This document shows positions 11,290 to 24,151 of a stretch of DNA of 64,000 nt, piece after piece. A program made the position numbers and the translations under genes. Below the pieces are notes generated by a model that saw only the letters and a list, made by a program, of their open reading frames with translations, made no database searches and was not told the origin of the DNA. Numbering within the stretch: the first letter of the stretch is position 1; each line of letters starts with the position of its first letter. Source of the stretch: Favolaschia claudopus (Eukaryota; Basidiomycota; Agaricomycetes; Agaricales; Mycenaceae); contig JAWWNJ010000007.1 in the NCBI GenBank assembly GCA_037176885.1, forward strand, positions 2,294,001-2,358,000, read 5' to 3'.

Positions 11290-13691
11290 TCATGAGCGAG
11301 CAGCCTCTGCTTGGCGCAGGAGCTTGACAGTGTGCTCGGAGCGCGGTCGAATGTCGCATTGGAATTTGTCAGGCATCCTGGATGGAGAATAGGTGTCAGT
11401 CGACGAGCGCAATGTACGAGAAGCAGAAGACGGAACGCACCTGAAGACAGCGTTATTGAAGTCCACCTTGGGCTCAATGGGGTTGCCAAAGTCGTCCTTG
11501 GCCTTGGATATATCCAAGGTCGCAAGGACAGTGGTAACCAATAACCAGACCGAAGATTCCACCAGGTTGGCACCGGGGCAGCGCCGACGTCCGAAGCCCT
11601 GCACATCATAAGTATTAGAGAGTGATGCGGCATAGTGCCGGGGACACGCACGAAAACATAGCTGCGGGGGTCACGCTTCTTTGCGAGTGCAGGGTCCATC
11701 TTCTCCAGATAGCGCTCGGGGAGGAATGCGGATGCGTTGGGGAAGAGTGTCTCGTCGCGGGTGATTGCCCTAAGGGAGGAAGGCAGGTATGTCAGCAATC
11801 CGTCGAGCACGCAAAGCCGGGAGGAATGGGAAGGAGAACATACCAAACGTTACCGAAGATCTGTACAATGAATGGATGATGAGCAGCGTGACATTAATTT
11901 GCGCAGAAGACCCACCAAAGAACCCTTAGGAATGAACATGCCGCGATAAACGTCGTCCTCCATCGACCGATGGGGAAGACTGAGTGGGACGGGGACCTAG
12001 AGGAGTAGAGATAAGCCGGTGCGATAACCACGAAGAGAGCGACCTACACCCCATCGGTAGACCTCGTTCAGCAGGGCTTCAACTGAATGAAGATCGAGAT
12101 GAGAACGACAACTCGGGTCGGATGCTGAGCGAGGAAAACTACGTACCGAAAGGTAAAGAGGCACGGTCACTGAAGGTCGGGAGCCTGTCATGTCCGACGA
12201 CGGAGTCGATTTCCTTCTGGGCTTTGGCAAGCGCCGCAGGGTGCAGAACCATCGCCAGCAGGAAGTGGCAGAAGACGGTGATCGTCTGAGGAATTTCGTT
12301 TCAGCAAGCGGCATTGGCAGGCCTCAACCTTGACAACGTACCGTGTCCATGCTAGCAGAATACATAGAGTTGGCCGTGTACTTGAGATCAGTCTCAAACT
12401 GTGGGGTGCACTTCTCGTTGTCCTCGAGCAGAACGGAGCAGAACGATGGCACATAGGTTCCCCGTTTCTGAGTGAAAGGCAGACATCAGATAGTGCGCAA
12501 ACTGATCCGCGCGAATCGAAACCCACCATGCTGGCCTTTACATAGTCGTATGGTTTGTCGACGAACCTTGATTGAGGTCAGCGCGGATGTCGCACTAGCG
12601 ATCAGAGGAAAAACTTACTCGTCCATCTTTGCTTTCCATTCGGCTGCCTTGCGCAAAAACCCGGAACCAGGCGCCCATGGCGGGAGATGCCTCATCGCTG
12701 GGAAGATATCACTGTCAAGAACAGACTAAGTATATTGCGAGCGCGGTTGAGGTGATGATAACGCACACAGGCCACTGGTAGGAATCGAGGAAAATCAGAA
12801 AAGTCATGAAAAAAGTGAGGTATGGTCGCACGCACGATTCCACCGCCAGATGCGATCTTGTTGGAGAGAATATCTACACATTCCTCGCCGAGGGTTAGGA
12901 ACTTGTCGGTGTTGGTGACAGCTTCATAGCCATATACAACAGAAAGTGTGAGGCCGCCTGCGTAGCGTCGGGTGTGGTCGATATAGTTTGTGGGGTCAGC
13001 GACGAGGCGCCGGATAAAAGAGTGTGTTTCCGTTTCTATTAACGGGTGATAGGAGGGGATGACTTGTACACCGAATGCCTGGTTTAAAAGTTTGCGCTGT
13101 CTCCGGGACGTGTCGCCGTATCGAGTGAAGGCGACCCTGGCGGAGAACGGGTTCGAGATCGTCGGCGAACCTAAAAAGACGGATGCTCACATATTTTCGC
13201 AGCCGCAAAGTTCGCCAGCCATTATGAGTGCGGGCTTGTCGGCATAGATACCGCCTTTCTTGTCTAGCAAATCCATCGTGGCCTCAGGACTGTCGACCGC
13301 GGTCAGTTCGAGTTACTACCCCACGGCGTTCTGCACGACGCTTACCTGCTCAACTGTACATCGAGGAATCGTTAAAACAAGGTTTGAGAGACATAGAGCG
13401 AGACTCACGAAGACAAGGCCCTGCCCGACTACATGAACATGTACAACATCGCCTGGAAGAGAGAAAAAAAAAAGTCAATGCACGTAAGAAAACGCGTCAG
13501 TGGCGCTCACCAAATTGTTTTGCCCACTTGGTGGCGGCAAGCCATAGTTCCTTCGCGGTAAGGTCGAGAACATTGCCCAAGACGGGGACGGGAGTAGGAC
13601 CGGGAGGTAGGAGACCAGCGGGTGCCTTTGACTTCCGGCGCCAGATGTACCAAGACGCAATGACGGCGGCAGCGACCCAGTAGGAATTCAT
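11290..13691 (-). CDS. Cytochrome P450 monooxygenase (O-methylsterigmatocystin oxidoreductase-like fungal family)
   Basis: This is a membrane-anchored haem monooxygenase. The N-terminus is a signal anchor (MNSYWVAAAVIASWYIW), a basic stretch, then the proline hinge LPPGPTPVPVLGN. Later exons give LLDKKGGIYADKPALIMAGE and RRQRKLLNQAFGVQ. The I-helix exon has SASMDTTITVF in place of the usual AGxDT. The K-helix ExxR is in LLNEVYRWG, the meander in FPNASAFLPERYL, and the haem loop FGFGRRRCPGANL carries the cysteine ligand. The C-terminus is RPRSEHTVKLLRQAEAARS. All signature motifs are present and about a dozen short introns splice without breaking frame, so I consider it functional. The substrate cannot be inferred. 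There is no companion biosynthetic gene, and the nearest neighbour is the DUF6534 membrane protein on the same strand. Confidence 0.92.
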
Positions 13692-16600
13692 CGGAAGAAG
13701 TCGAGAAGAGGAGGGGGAAAGGGGAGAAGAATATTCTGGCTCAGAAAAAAGCGGGAGGACTTATGTGGGCTTCTGTTCTTCGTCCTTACGAGGATGAAGA
13801 AGTCCATGGTGGGCGTAACAGACATGAAGGATGTCTATACAAGGGAATCTTGGCCCAATTAGATGGCTACTGCCGTCCCCGGCTATTTTTCATTTGCTTC
13901 CTCCGCGTTCATCCAGGCGCCCAAGAACCATATGTACCTGGCCGCCGCTGCTCCGGCCTTTTCGTCACGATCCCTGCCAACTGCCACTTTTTCTGTCTAG
14001 AAAATTCATCTCATATCGCGTTTTTTCGGGCAACACGTGTGGTGGTTCGGGACCGTAGTCTGCCTCTTCATGGGCCTCAATTTTACGTGGAAAACGGGCC
14101 ATTGTGCGCTCAGTCAAGCAAGTGCTATACACAGAACAGACCAAGGTACGCCACTGTGGGCCCTATGGTGCCGCAGGCCCGACATCCGATAGTATCCAGT
14201 CTATGCCTGAAAGAAAATTCATATGTTCAATGTATGTACGGCAACGGAGCTTTCTATTGAATATGTCTCTCAGCCGAAGGCCAGCATTCCTTCTAGATCA
14301 GGCTAGTCGAACGGATGCAAAATTCATGCTCACCACTGAAACGCAGAATCGGAGACCACTGCACCACTGAGGGGCTAAATCCAAGCTAGTCAAGCGCAAT
14401 GATAGTCCGATGCGCGTCGCTTTATCCTCAAGTTCCGCTGGGGTCGCGGTCAATTACTCTGAGTCTCAGGTTGACTGTTCCAAGCAGTCTAATCCGTTTC
14501 CTCTGCTTTACCCGAAAATCCGCTTCAGTTTTCAGCCAGTCCTGCCTCGGCCCTCGCAGTTTTCGAAAACGACATAACACTGCGGTCAGCACCCGCTCCC
14601 CAATCGCCGCCGAATGTGAAGACTTGTGAAGAGGTGAGCAACCCGGGGACTCCGTTGTACTTTTCTTTTGAATTGTTCCAAGTGATAGTCGCGGCTATAA
14701 CGTCGAGGCCTCTCGTCACCGTCACCGTCAACTTCATTTCGGCACCCCCGCTCGGAGACTTAGTTATGATGCGCCCGCCTCGCGTTGTCGTTGTTACACC
14801 ATTAGGGCAAATTTCCGGGAATAGGTGCTGGCAGCAATCGATGGAACAACAGAAGGGTGGAGAGTGTTCCACCACTGTTCGGAGAGTCTCCCAGGTTGGC
14901 CGCCCGTTCCGAGCATTCGCTGGCAGACACCGACCGTCCAACGCGGAACGGCTTGGAACTAACGTCATGCTGATCGACGACTGCCCCGACGCCGAAATCA
15001 ATCACCTTCCGACTTGCAACTCTCTTCAATGCTTCACCAGGATGCGTTCGCGCATCTACTGAACGCTGGTCGCTACCAAACCAAGTCTCGAACCACGCAA
15101 ATCAACAACTATCGAAGGAAGACCAACTCAATTCAAGACTAGCCTTGGAACTCCTTGGAATCAAAGATCTTTATCGCGCTCGAAGCTTCTCTCTGTGCTC
15201 GCGTGCTCAGGCTTATGCAACTATTTCTACGGGCACCCACAAACTCAACTCAATATCTCGGAATTTCCTGCGGATTCCTCCGGAATGAAGCAGGGTTCGA
15301 GTTCTTCAAGTTCTTGTGCATTCATTTCCGTTCGGCAACGATGCTTCGAACGGAAGTTTCAAGTCTCTGGCCGCGAGTCTGGCATCGTTTTACCCTATTG
15401 ACAGGGCAACTTGGCTATGTTTTTTTTCTCCACTGTCGAGACCATGGCCCGAGAGCGGCCTCTCGGTCGCGATGCTACAATTGTCCGCACGTATCTGATG
15501 CTGGTCGAAAGTGTATCGATGGATGAATGTCGAGCCTACGACAACCTCAAGTTAGATCGACAACGATCCAAAGGAACTTCCACTTTATCTTTTTCTTCGT
15601 TCTTTCAGGGCCGTCTCTCACCTCATCTCCCACTTCGTCCGTGCTCGCGTGCCATCTAAATTCTTACAGACCCACCCGACATGAACAGATTCGATTCATT
15701 TCGGCAAGGACGCTTCGAACGCGAAGTCGCCGTGTGCGTTAATCCTTCATTCGTCCAACGGTCCAAACAACTGCTTACTCGTCGCTAGTGCTGCGAAAAA
15801 AAGTTATAGTTCCATAGTGTGGCCGTAGCTATCGGCTGGTATTCACCTGAAAAATTTCAATGGATGTGCGTGTAAATGGTGTAACATCCGACCTTGTCAA
15901 GCCCCGTCGCAGGGCGCGATCCAAGAATGGGTCATACTCCGTGCTTTTCTGCCGGCCAGTGGCTTTCCTTTCGTCGAATGTCGCATTCGCGTCCATCGTA
16001 TGGGACATGCGACCGGTTTCCTTTGCCACAAACTTTTTTGGTGTCAAATAGGCGGAATCAAAACGCCTTCAATCGTTTTGGCGTAACCTTCAAGCTTAGC
16101 AAAAATTTTCGAACCCACTCACGAGTCAGCATGGGTTAAGTACTAAGGTGGCGGTTCATTGAAGCCACGCTTTCCGCTCAAACAGGCTTTCATACTGTCC
16201 GAAGCAAATGCTCCCTGACTAATCGTTACCTCTTGAGCCCAATGGCCCCGACGTATACGCTTTGGTCTCGATTCTGCAGGTGCGGCGGGAGAAGAGAGAG
16301 CGCTTGGACGTCGACAGGTGCTGTCCTCGAGAAATATGCTGCGGGTCAAACAAGCGATTTGATCCATGTCTTTCTGTTTTTTTTTCGGTACACGGCTTTC
16401 GACGGTGGAGTATCATTGACGATTTGTATGGTTGATGCCCAGGAACGGAGGATTTCCGGAGGGGAGTACCAAAATTACAAGTAATCGAGAAAGAAACGCA
16501 CTGCAGATTTGGAAGCATCATCAATGGCTCGATGAGTTTCGCCCTTCCCACAGAAAATCAGAGAGATTTTCAAGGAATTGAATTTTGTAGAGATTTTGTT

Positions 16601-16733
16601 TGTATATGTCGGGCCTCTTTCCTAATGCGGTATGTTCTCATTAACCCCACTTACGTCATCTATCTCTCACTTGGGGCACGCGGCACGCCGATGCTGCCTG
16701 TCGGTCCGTATACTGACCTCTGCCTTCCCCACC
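13692..16733. other. 3-kb stretch without a convincing gene
   Basis: There are overlapping open frames on both strands at 14525-15062 (about 150 codons), but neither shows family signatures or plausible splice neighbours. Elsewhere frames are short. It may be degraded sequence between the P450 and the Atg27-like gene, with divergent promoters at both ends. Confidence 0.45.
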
Positions 16734-17994
16734 ATGATGCTCTTTCTCTTCACCGCTGCAGTGGCGGCGGCAGCTACGGCTCTGCCGGGGGACACCCGAA
16801 ACGCCCCGATCGTGCTTGATTCCACAGAAATCTGTCGATTTCGGACAGGCTCGGGCGCTTACGATTTGTGCCCGATCTTTGGCGGCTCTGCGATTGAATG
16901 GCCATTACTTGTTAAAGGAGAAGATGGAGGGGAGCACTGGCTTCAATTGTATACCAAATCTCGAAGTTTGGATGACGGTGTCAGTACATGTCCTGCACGA
17001 TCGCCTATTTATTATAAACTGCCGTTTAGTGTCCATCTGGCTCAGATTTATGCTTGATTTGTATGACACCAAGCTTGTTATGCTGCAGAGAATCTCATTT
17101 TGAATCTAGCCCGGGCCTCAGGGCAAACAAGTCGAACTTTCGGCGCCGTTGTTCCTGTTATCTATGCGAGGGAATCAACCGGTGAGTGCATCGGATGGCT
17201 CCAGCTCTTCAGTGGAATTCACTTTCGAAAGAATTCATTCGACCTGCCGATGGTGGGGTCGAGCTTCGCTTTATCTGTGACCCACAGATTGAACGGGGAG
17301 AGGTAGGTTTCCATCGTATCCCGCTCGCAGTGGTGCTCCACAGTATACTGAACACCACCGTCAGCCCATGATTTCTCAAGCGACCGCTTCGGACAACTCG
17401 AACGTTCAGTATTTATCATGGCGAACAAGAATTGCTTGCCGCATCGGGGGACATGAGTCTCCCCAGTCCCTCCATGCTTTTGATGCCCCCGCTCCTTCGG
17501 GGCAGGATTCTGAAGATCCCTCAGAAAATAATGAGGGCGAGGACCTTCTCGAGAGCGACCGGCAACGAAAATCTCGCCGCTCAACAGCAATCGTCTTTGC
17601 CGTCGTCTCGTACGTCCCGTCGAATGGTTTTGGCATACGCCTAATACTCGATAACAGCATTGTCATTATCTCGATCTCTATAATATCTTACAGGTATCCC
17701 GACCATCTGAACTTATTCTTTTCGACACGGATCAAACCTCTCCTTCACCGACTGTCACCGGAGAACCTACCCCGATTTTCTCTACCACATTCTTTGAAAC
17801 CGGCAGGCGAAAGCAGGCTATTGCGATGGGCGCAGGAAGACCTCGAGTTAGACGAGGATATAATGGTCAATGGGAGCGATGCCTACTATGAGTCTGATGA
17901 CTTAGGCGACGAATCCATTCCTTTGCGACCGAGTCCCAGGAAAGGTGGGCGATCGGTCAAGAACTATGGGAGCGCCACATCGCCATTTTGGTGA
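16734..17994 (+). CDS. Atg27-like type I membrane receptor (mannose-6-phosphate-receptor-like luminal domain)
   Basis: This is probably a Golgi/endosome-to-autophagosome trafficking receptor. It starts with a signal peptide (MMLFLFTAAVAAAATALPGD). The luminal domain opens with ICRFRTGSGAYDLCPIFGG, the Cys-containing YDLCP pattern of Atg27. Later exons give GGVELRFICDPQIERGE and WRTRIACRIGG, both like the end of the M6PR-like fold. An acidic stalk (SGQDSEDPSENNEGEDLLES) leads to basic residues and, after splicing out 17610-17657, one transmembrane helix (STAIVFAVVS joined to IVIISISIISY). The cytosolic tail contains LLRWAQEDLELDEDIMVNG and PLRPSPRKGGRS. The middle exons, 16.95-17.2 kb, are the least certain. 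Single-helix topology and the cysteine pattern support the call; strict orthology to yeast Atg27 is inference. Confidence 0.65.
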
Positions 17995-18636
17995 GGAATA
18001 TGGACGGAAGAACTAATAATCCACAAATACCTCTGTAGACTGTCTATAACCATGTAAACTTGACCGCTATGTAACACAAACCTAAACATTTACTCGAGTT
18101 GAGGCATTTCTCAAATTCTCAAACCCTGCAATACTCCGACATACAGTAACCGTAAGGATTCTGACATTTATCGGTGGTACACGCCATCATCGTCTCTATT
18201 AGCTCGCTGAACTTTGTTCCAGGGCTCCAGACTGTTGACTGCATTTACTACATCCCTCTGTTGACTTGGAGTTTTGAACACGGAAATCACCGGAGCGCAT
18301 CAATTCACTGCACCGCCTTTTTGAACTTGCCCAGAACAACTTCCTCGACTTCAAGAACAGTTAACCGCGACAAGAACGCCATGCGAAGCAATTTCCTTGT
18401 GGGGAGGCTTTGTTCTGTGACCACCCGCAACTCAGCATGATTCCTGCACCTGCTTTGGCCTACAGTCTTTCCGGAATTTCTCTTGCCGACCCGTCAGTCC
18501 GGTCATCGTTATTTCGTCCATCTACTGCTCAAGTGCGGCCAGTGCGCTACCGGACTCCCTGTCTCCCGGTCATATCTGCTGCGAAGGGCTGCTCTGTCTT
18601 GTTTGGTGGACCACGCACTGGCAGCACTCGCACCAC
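17995..18636. other. Intergenic, nothing recognised
   Basis: No gene is supported here. It is the 3' flank of the Atg27-like gene, running into a retroelement-like fragment. Confidence 0.45.
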
Positions 18637-19062
18637 GTGAACACACCGATGTATCCACAATCGAGAGACCCGGACCATGGATCTCTTTGCGGCTATGAAA
18701 AATTTCTGGCCCTTTTCGAACTCTTATGCGTCGGCGCGTCGACCACGGATCCCTCGGTGCAAGAAGCAAAAGCACGCCACTTCTACTACTCGCTGGTGGG
18801 AGACGCGCGCGACCTGTTCAGCCAAGACACCTATCTACAGCAGCAGGCACATCCAAATTTGGTCTACACAGTCACTGCGCTGGAGCACAAGCTTGTGCTA
18901 CGATATCAGAAACTCGAAGATTGCGCAAATGCAATCCTTTTCATGAATAATAACCGCCGTTGCGCGACTTTTCTGGAATGTAATGAAGATATCCCCTTTG
19001 CAGACTCTACTGCCCTCTACTGTCCACAGATGCCTTGCAGTCAATTGTTATCTCTGGCTTGA
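18637..19062 (+). pseudogene. Possible retrotransposon gag fragment
   Basis: The open frame of about 140 codons contains YEKFLALFELLCVGAS, KARHFYYSLVGDARDLF and a following helix ending in LVLRYQKLEDC. The spacing of an aromatic/leucine helix, KA..FxYSLxGDARD and a downstream basic helix resembles the capsid-like gag segment of fungal LTR retroelements. No zinc knuckle, protease or polymerase follows, and no LTRs were seen nearby. If the reading is right, this is a remnant; it could also be a host exon of unknown type. Confidence 0.35.
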
Positions 19063-19732
19063 AACGTGTATTCATGCTCGTTCCGTTCTCGCGTCGATGG
19101 CTCAACCAGCTGCTTTGCAGAGCAACCCATTCTAGCCAGAGTACTATCTGGCCTTTATCTCGCAGCAACTTCTTCCAGATAGATGCAACCGTGGCAGATG
19201 TGAGCGGCAGTACGTTCAGACATTCGGTTTCCGGGTACGCAGCTTGCTGCTCCTTTACGCGCTATCGTACCGAGAGATCCGGATAATTTTTTCCGGCATC
19301 AATTCTTCAACGCATCTCAAGTTCGGCTTAATCGCATTTTTGTTTCGTCTATCGGTCAGAAGATTTGTCGGGCTGTCCTCGAAGAACGACCGGATTTGTT
19401 TGTTGCGAGTAGACCCCAGGTTGAGGGAGCACGACAGCTTTCGAGTTCTGTTAAAACGGTCGTTTAATCTGGGCTCATGAATTGCTCCCTCGCTTTCGTC
19501 TCTATCGTGAGCTCCAAACTACTTCTGCTCTATTTCCACTGAAGTTACTCAATGATTGCAAGAAGTAACGATATACTAACCTCTTATCAGAAGGTTCAAC
19601 GCGACACGCCGTTTTCATCCACGAAGGCGTACAGTACAGTAGGTCGTCCTTGATCTGCATGACAAGCCACAGTGATAAATGGTCTTCGCTTTTTTTTCCT
19701 CACTACTCTAAAGCCCAGGAATACTCGGTCTG
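19063..19732. other. Intergenic; promoter side of the chitosanase gene
   Basis: No coding family recognised. The 3' end lies directly before the chitosanase ATG. Confidence 0.45.
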
Positions 19733-20687
19733 ATGAAGTTCCTTTCGTCTTGCATATTTGTGAACCTGCTTTGTATGGCCCTGGCACTACCCAGCTACAT
19801 GTCACCAAGATCACATAAGAAAGCTCCCGGCGTTCCCCCTGCAAGTTTCTCTGCTGACCCTTCGATAAATGTTACGGGGATTTATGCTGCTGCACTGGCT
19901 TCCAATACCGACATGCTTGCCAGCTATCCCACAACTCCGGGACGCAAGTTCATCGCCAACATTTATGGTGATTGGCAGAATCTGGAGAATGTTTCCGCCT
20001 TCCATTTCATGGCGAATATGGATGTGGATTGTGATGGACCGAAGGTAATTAAATTTCCGTTCGAAAGTTGAAGATTCAAGTTGTACGTGGGTGATAACGT
20101 ATCGCAGGAACATTGTAAGGTATGCCAGTAGTCTTTGATATCATTTCAATCTTTGAAGATTCTCGGATTCAGGGCAATCGAGACGGTCAGCCACTCACTT
20201 CCTTCGGCGCCCTCGATGCAACACAAGTGCCATACTTTGTTCTACCGGAGAGGTTCACCCGAGAATTCAAGTCGATTTTGAAAGACAATGCTCTTGGAGC
20301 TATCATTTGTGACTCACAAATAGTGTATGGAATTTACGGCGACCAAAAGTTTGTTTCTGGACCGGAGACGAAACTTGAATGCCTAACGGAATGTATCTTG
20401 CAGCGCGGACCGACCTGAGGTCATTGGGGAAGCTTCCATTCTCATCGGACAGACCTGTTTTCCGAATGGACAGATGAACGGAGGAAATGGTCATTCGAAA
20501 AACGACGTTGCATGTATGCGGTTGCTGCGTCCGCATTTTCTGTTGCTCACCGTCAATATCGATTTCAGACATTGTTTTCGGCAGCACGGTTCCACCCGGC
20601 ATTGGTAGAAGAACCATCGATATTCAGGCTTTAAAAGAGATAGGAGATAGCCAGATGAAGCTCCTTCAGACCGCGCTCGGTCTCTAA
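19733..20687 (+). CDS. Secreted GH75 endo-chitosanase
   Basis: This is a fungal glycoside hydrolase family 75 enzyme cleaving beta-1,4 bonds of chitosan, secreted. The start MKFLSSCIFVNLLCMALA is a signal peptide. The mature protein carries IYAAALASNTDMLASYPTTP, FHFMANMDVDCDGPK, a four-codon micro-exon (EHCK) and SFGALDATQVPYFVLPE. Then come GAIICDSQIVYGIYGD, PEVIGEASILIGQTCFPNG, GGNGHSKNDV and YIVFGSTVPPGIG, ending QMKLLQTALGL. The catalytic Asp and Glu of the family fall in IYGD and IGEAS, both present. The donor of intron 1 is in GPKGTAATT and the final intron starts in GCATGTATGCGG. The frame is open throughout and the length is normal (about 240 residues). Neighbours give no pathway hint. 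Confidence 0.9.
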
Positions 20688-20975
20688 CACTGGCTCGGAG
20701 TCCGGACTCGGAGGGATTTCCTGAATTTCCGAAGTAGGGTTTCTTGTATAATGCTGAAGTTTGAATCCACATATTCTGAAGGTGTACCAGTAACTAAGTC
20801 AATATATCCTCTCAAATATTACCTGACTCGCGACTAAAAGAGAAAGAATCGAATGTTGATCGAATGTTCAAAAAATACAAGATTAGATTAGATCTCAAAT
20901 CAGTGATGCCGAGTTCAAACTCCGACGCGTCGTCACCCACGCAATTTTTGTGCGCGTTTCTTTGCATTGACCACC

Positions 20976-21209
20976 ATGGCCCGTCGCTCAGCTCCTCCCA
21001 ACTCAGGCCCAGCCTATATCCCACAAAGCCAATCTCAGCGCCGTACTATTGCTGATCCCGATGAGTCGGCCTTCTCTCGCTTTCTCCGCGAGGAGATCTT
21101 TGCACCAGAAAAAATTGGAGGAAATATGAGTCTTCTGACGGGTGTCGGGCTGTTCGTGGGCGGTATTCTGGCCGTGAGGACATGGGGAGGTTTAATGGTA
21201 CCTGCATAA
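20976..21209 (+). CDS. Small single-helix protein, probably TOM6-like mitochondrial outer-membrane subunit
   Basis: This is a 77-residue protein with a good start context (CCACCATGGCC). The N-terminal half is polar (MARRSAPPNSGPAYIPQSQS), followed by FSRFLREEIFAPEKIGGNMS. One hydrophobic helix comes next (LLTGVGLFVGGILAVRTWG), and the protein ends LMVPA. The layout of a cytosolic tail, a Phe/Pro/Glu linker, one helix and a C-terminal MVPA resembles fungal small TOM subunits (TOM6 or TOM5 class), which stabilise the protein import pore. That family assignment is from memory and moderate. No intron is needed. Confidence 0.55.
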   Translation: MARRSAPPNSGPAYIPQSQSQRRTIADPDESAFSRFLREEIFAPEKIGGNMSLLTGVGLFVGGILAVRTWGGLMVPA

Positions 21210-21496
21210 TGTGAGTCCTTCGTTCTTTCGGCGGATGTTCTCCTCATTGTGTTGGTAGCACCTCGAGGGTGACCACGACTCAAAACTTACACGAAGGGGC
21301 CGCACTGCAAAAGGCATCTCGTTGCGAGAAGATTACTGTCCTTCCGTACCAGGGGCGCTCATATCACTATAATTTGTATGCGCAATAATACCGCAATTCA
21401 CGACAAACAAGATTGTATCCCATTCGCTAAGCCCTTCAAGCAAACATACAATGCTCCTACTCCAAAGATACTACATTACACAATACAAGTCCACAG

Positions 21497-24151
21497 CTAC
21501 TTACTCCGCTTCTCCCCACCACTTTCAAGCCGCCTTGGGATCGCTGACAGAGACCCAGGCACCTTCTTGGTCCTACTCTGCTGTCTGGGACCGTCTACGG
21601 GATTCCGTGAAACCCCACCCATTAGTATGGAACGATGGCGTGCAGATGTCCAAGACCCTTTCGGTCCATTTGTCGCCTTAACCGGAGCTGTTAATTTGGA
21701 AGTGGGTATCACCGCTTTACCTTCAGACGCCTTAACCGCCGCCCAAAGCTCGTCCGTGTTCGATCTGGTGGGTGCCGGGCGAGGTAGGCGCGAGCCAACC
21801 GATTGCGATCGCTTCCTCAGAAGACCTTTGGCGGGCGGTACCAACCTCTGTTCTGTTTGTGTATCTGAGGCGGGTTTCTCTGCTGCCGTGACAGGGGTAT
21901 GCTCGATAATTGGTAACGAGCTTTCTGCGGACTTGGATTCCCCTGCTGTTTCAGGCTGTGGGTCCGACATGCGTATAGTCACAGGCGGCACAGGCGGAGC
22001 CTCATGAGGTAGTGGTCGTGCAAAAGGACTCGGTGAGAAGGCGGGGGCGTAAGAACCTGCAGCGGGCGGATCCCCAGTGCGTCTGGCTTGACCTCTGTTA
22101 ATACACAGGGCAAGACATGGGGCAGGAGCTATACTCACGCCGTGTAGCCCGAGTACCTTCTGAATTGGATCGTCCCCGAGAAATCACTGGTTTTTTCGTG
22201 TTCGCCTGAGTAGCTCCTTAGTCAAACATGATGAGGATGTCGAGGGAAATCTCACTTTTCTCTCCCTGTGTATCCTGAACGCCCTGAAACCAAGCGTGAG
22301 CCGTGCTGGAGATGCGGATGCCAAGTGAAGAACACGTACCGTATTTGCAGACTCCGACACCCACAAGCAGCTGCGATCTCGAAAATGCCATCGGCCGTCA
22401 GCTCAGTCAGAGCGAGGTGCATGGCGTGCGTCACCAGAGCCCGTAGATGCGGGATATAATACTCGGTCGAGATGAGGAGGAGGTGACTCAGGACAGCGGG
22501 AGCGCGTTGCAGCGCCGTGCCAAGAGTCAACGAGTAAAAGTATTGGAGAAGAGCCATTGTGACGGGATAAGATTGCGACGACGTCAAAGTGGTCTTCGTA
22601 ATGGTCAGCTCCGTTCTTTTCTGGTGCTTCACGCTGGCCTCTGTGCTGCTCAAACGCGTATGCTGGTCGAGGAGCCAGGGCCATCGATCGAAGATGGTTT
22701 TGCGTGAGCATGGTATCCGTCGACCGTCGTCGCAGATGAAGTCGAAATCTGTGTGGTGGCTGCCAGCGAGAGACTTCAGGCCGAGTTTCTGGGCGGCGGT
22801 GGACAGTTTGAGGACGGGAGGCTGATATATTCCCAGCGCTTCTAGATCTACAACGACGACAGCGTCCCAATTCAAGACAGTTTCACCTGAAGGATCCCCA
22901 AGGGGCTCTCCACGTTTGCCAAAGACGACGAATTTGTTGTGGACCTCCCATAGAAAGCCGTGCGTCCACGACCCGTGCTGGAAGACGTCACCGGTGTCGA
23001 TGCACACCGATTTAGTGGTGTTTGTATCAAAAGTCCAGATAGAGAACGTCTGGTTCATGCCGTCGATGGGATGATTCCCAGCGAGGATCAGACTGTTGCC
23101 CAAGACCGCCCCGCATGGAGAGTGGAAGGATGGTAATTGGGCAGTGTGATGAGTGGATTTCTTCGCTATCTTGCCGTTTGAAGACGACGAGAATACGTCC
23201 AGTGTCTGGCCCGAGTTGCCCTGGTATAGACCGAAGTCAAAGATTGCGAATTTGACTTCGAATGTGAATGTGCTGTTACCTGATATAGATACATGTCGCA
23301 AGGCGATTTACTTGTCGCGCGTTCGGAATAGCGCAGCGGCATCGGTGTATCTGGATGGTCGATGTCTTGCGGCGGGGTGCGGACATACCATTGAGATGTA
23401 GCGACCAGAGCGCAAGTCGCTTTGAGCTTGGGAAGCTGCGGCTGGATTTGAATCCACTCTTTCTTGACCAGGTCATACACGCAAACTTCTTCCAGTTCAT
23501 CGCCGGAGGAGTCCTTTCCTCCCAATACAAAGAGCTTGTCCACCGATATACAAGACAGGTGCAGATGCCGGGCTTTAGGAACAGTTGAGGCGTGAAAGAT
23601 GCGAGAAGGCCGTAACCAGCGCCGGGTGGTGAGATTGAAGAGCCGAACGTCATTCAGAACCTCTGTACGTTTGGAGCTACTTTGCTCCCCGAGACCGCCG
23701 TACAAAACCAGGTGATTTCTCCCTAGAATAGATTAGAATATGGTCGGAGTCGGGAGATCAGGTCATATACGAACAGAAATCCAGAGTATGGGAATACCGA
23801 GCCGGGGGAGCATGCTCTCCCATCGCTGGAATGATCTTCTCCCATTTCCAGAGGTCGAGATCGAGCGCATACAGGTCAGACGAGAGTTTGCGGTCAGAGC
23901 CGCCTGCTAATGAACCACCCTAGAAACCGTTGAGCCAGGAAATATTAGCAAGTCATGTCAATCACAGACTTACGAACAGATAAAGTCTAGATCCCGCTAC
24001 AGTTGTTGAAGCACCCTAAAGAGATTTTTTTTTCAGCTCAGCTCCTCGAGGACTGCTCAAGCAATCAACTCTGCCAACTCACGGTGAGCCCAGGCGGGAC
24101 ATCGCCTACAGTTTCTCGGAAATGGGTGATAATTTCGGATGTTGAACGCAT
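21497..24151 (-). CDS. Kelch-repeat plus BTB-like protein (Ral2/Mds3-like)
   Basis: This is a likely cytosolic signalling scaffold. The start MRSTSEIITHFRETVGDVPP leads into Kelch repeats: GSRLYLFGGSLAGGS, DLYALDLDLWKWEKI, MYGGLGEQ..LNDVRLFNLTTRRW, DKLFVLGGKDSSGDE, VYDLVKKEWIQIQPQLP. A long exon then gives FSIWTFDTNTTKSVCIDTGD and a BTB-like part (FDFICDDGRRIPCSRKTIF) with a leucine-rich helical region ending CGCRSLQIR. The last exons are Ser/Pro/Arg-rich and probably disordered (LLRKRSQSVGSRLPRPAP). Kelch N-terminal and BTB-like C-terminal halves are the architecture of fission yeast Ral2 and of Mds3/Pmd1-type proteins. Start and intron ends are best guesses. The frame appears intact. Confidence 0.8.

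Noticed and set aside
14525..15062. Opposing ~150-codon frames as genes
   Set aside because: They overlap on opposite strands and neither shows family signatures.
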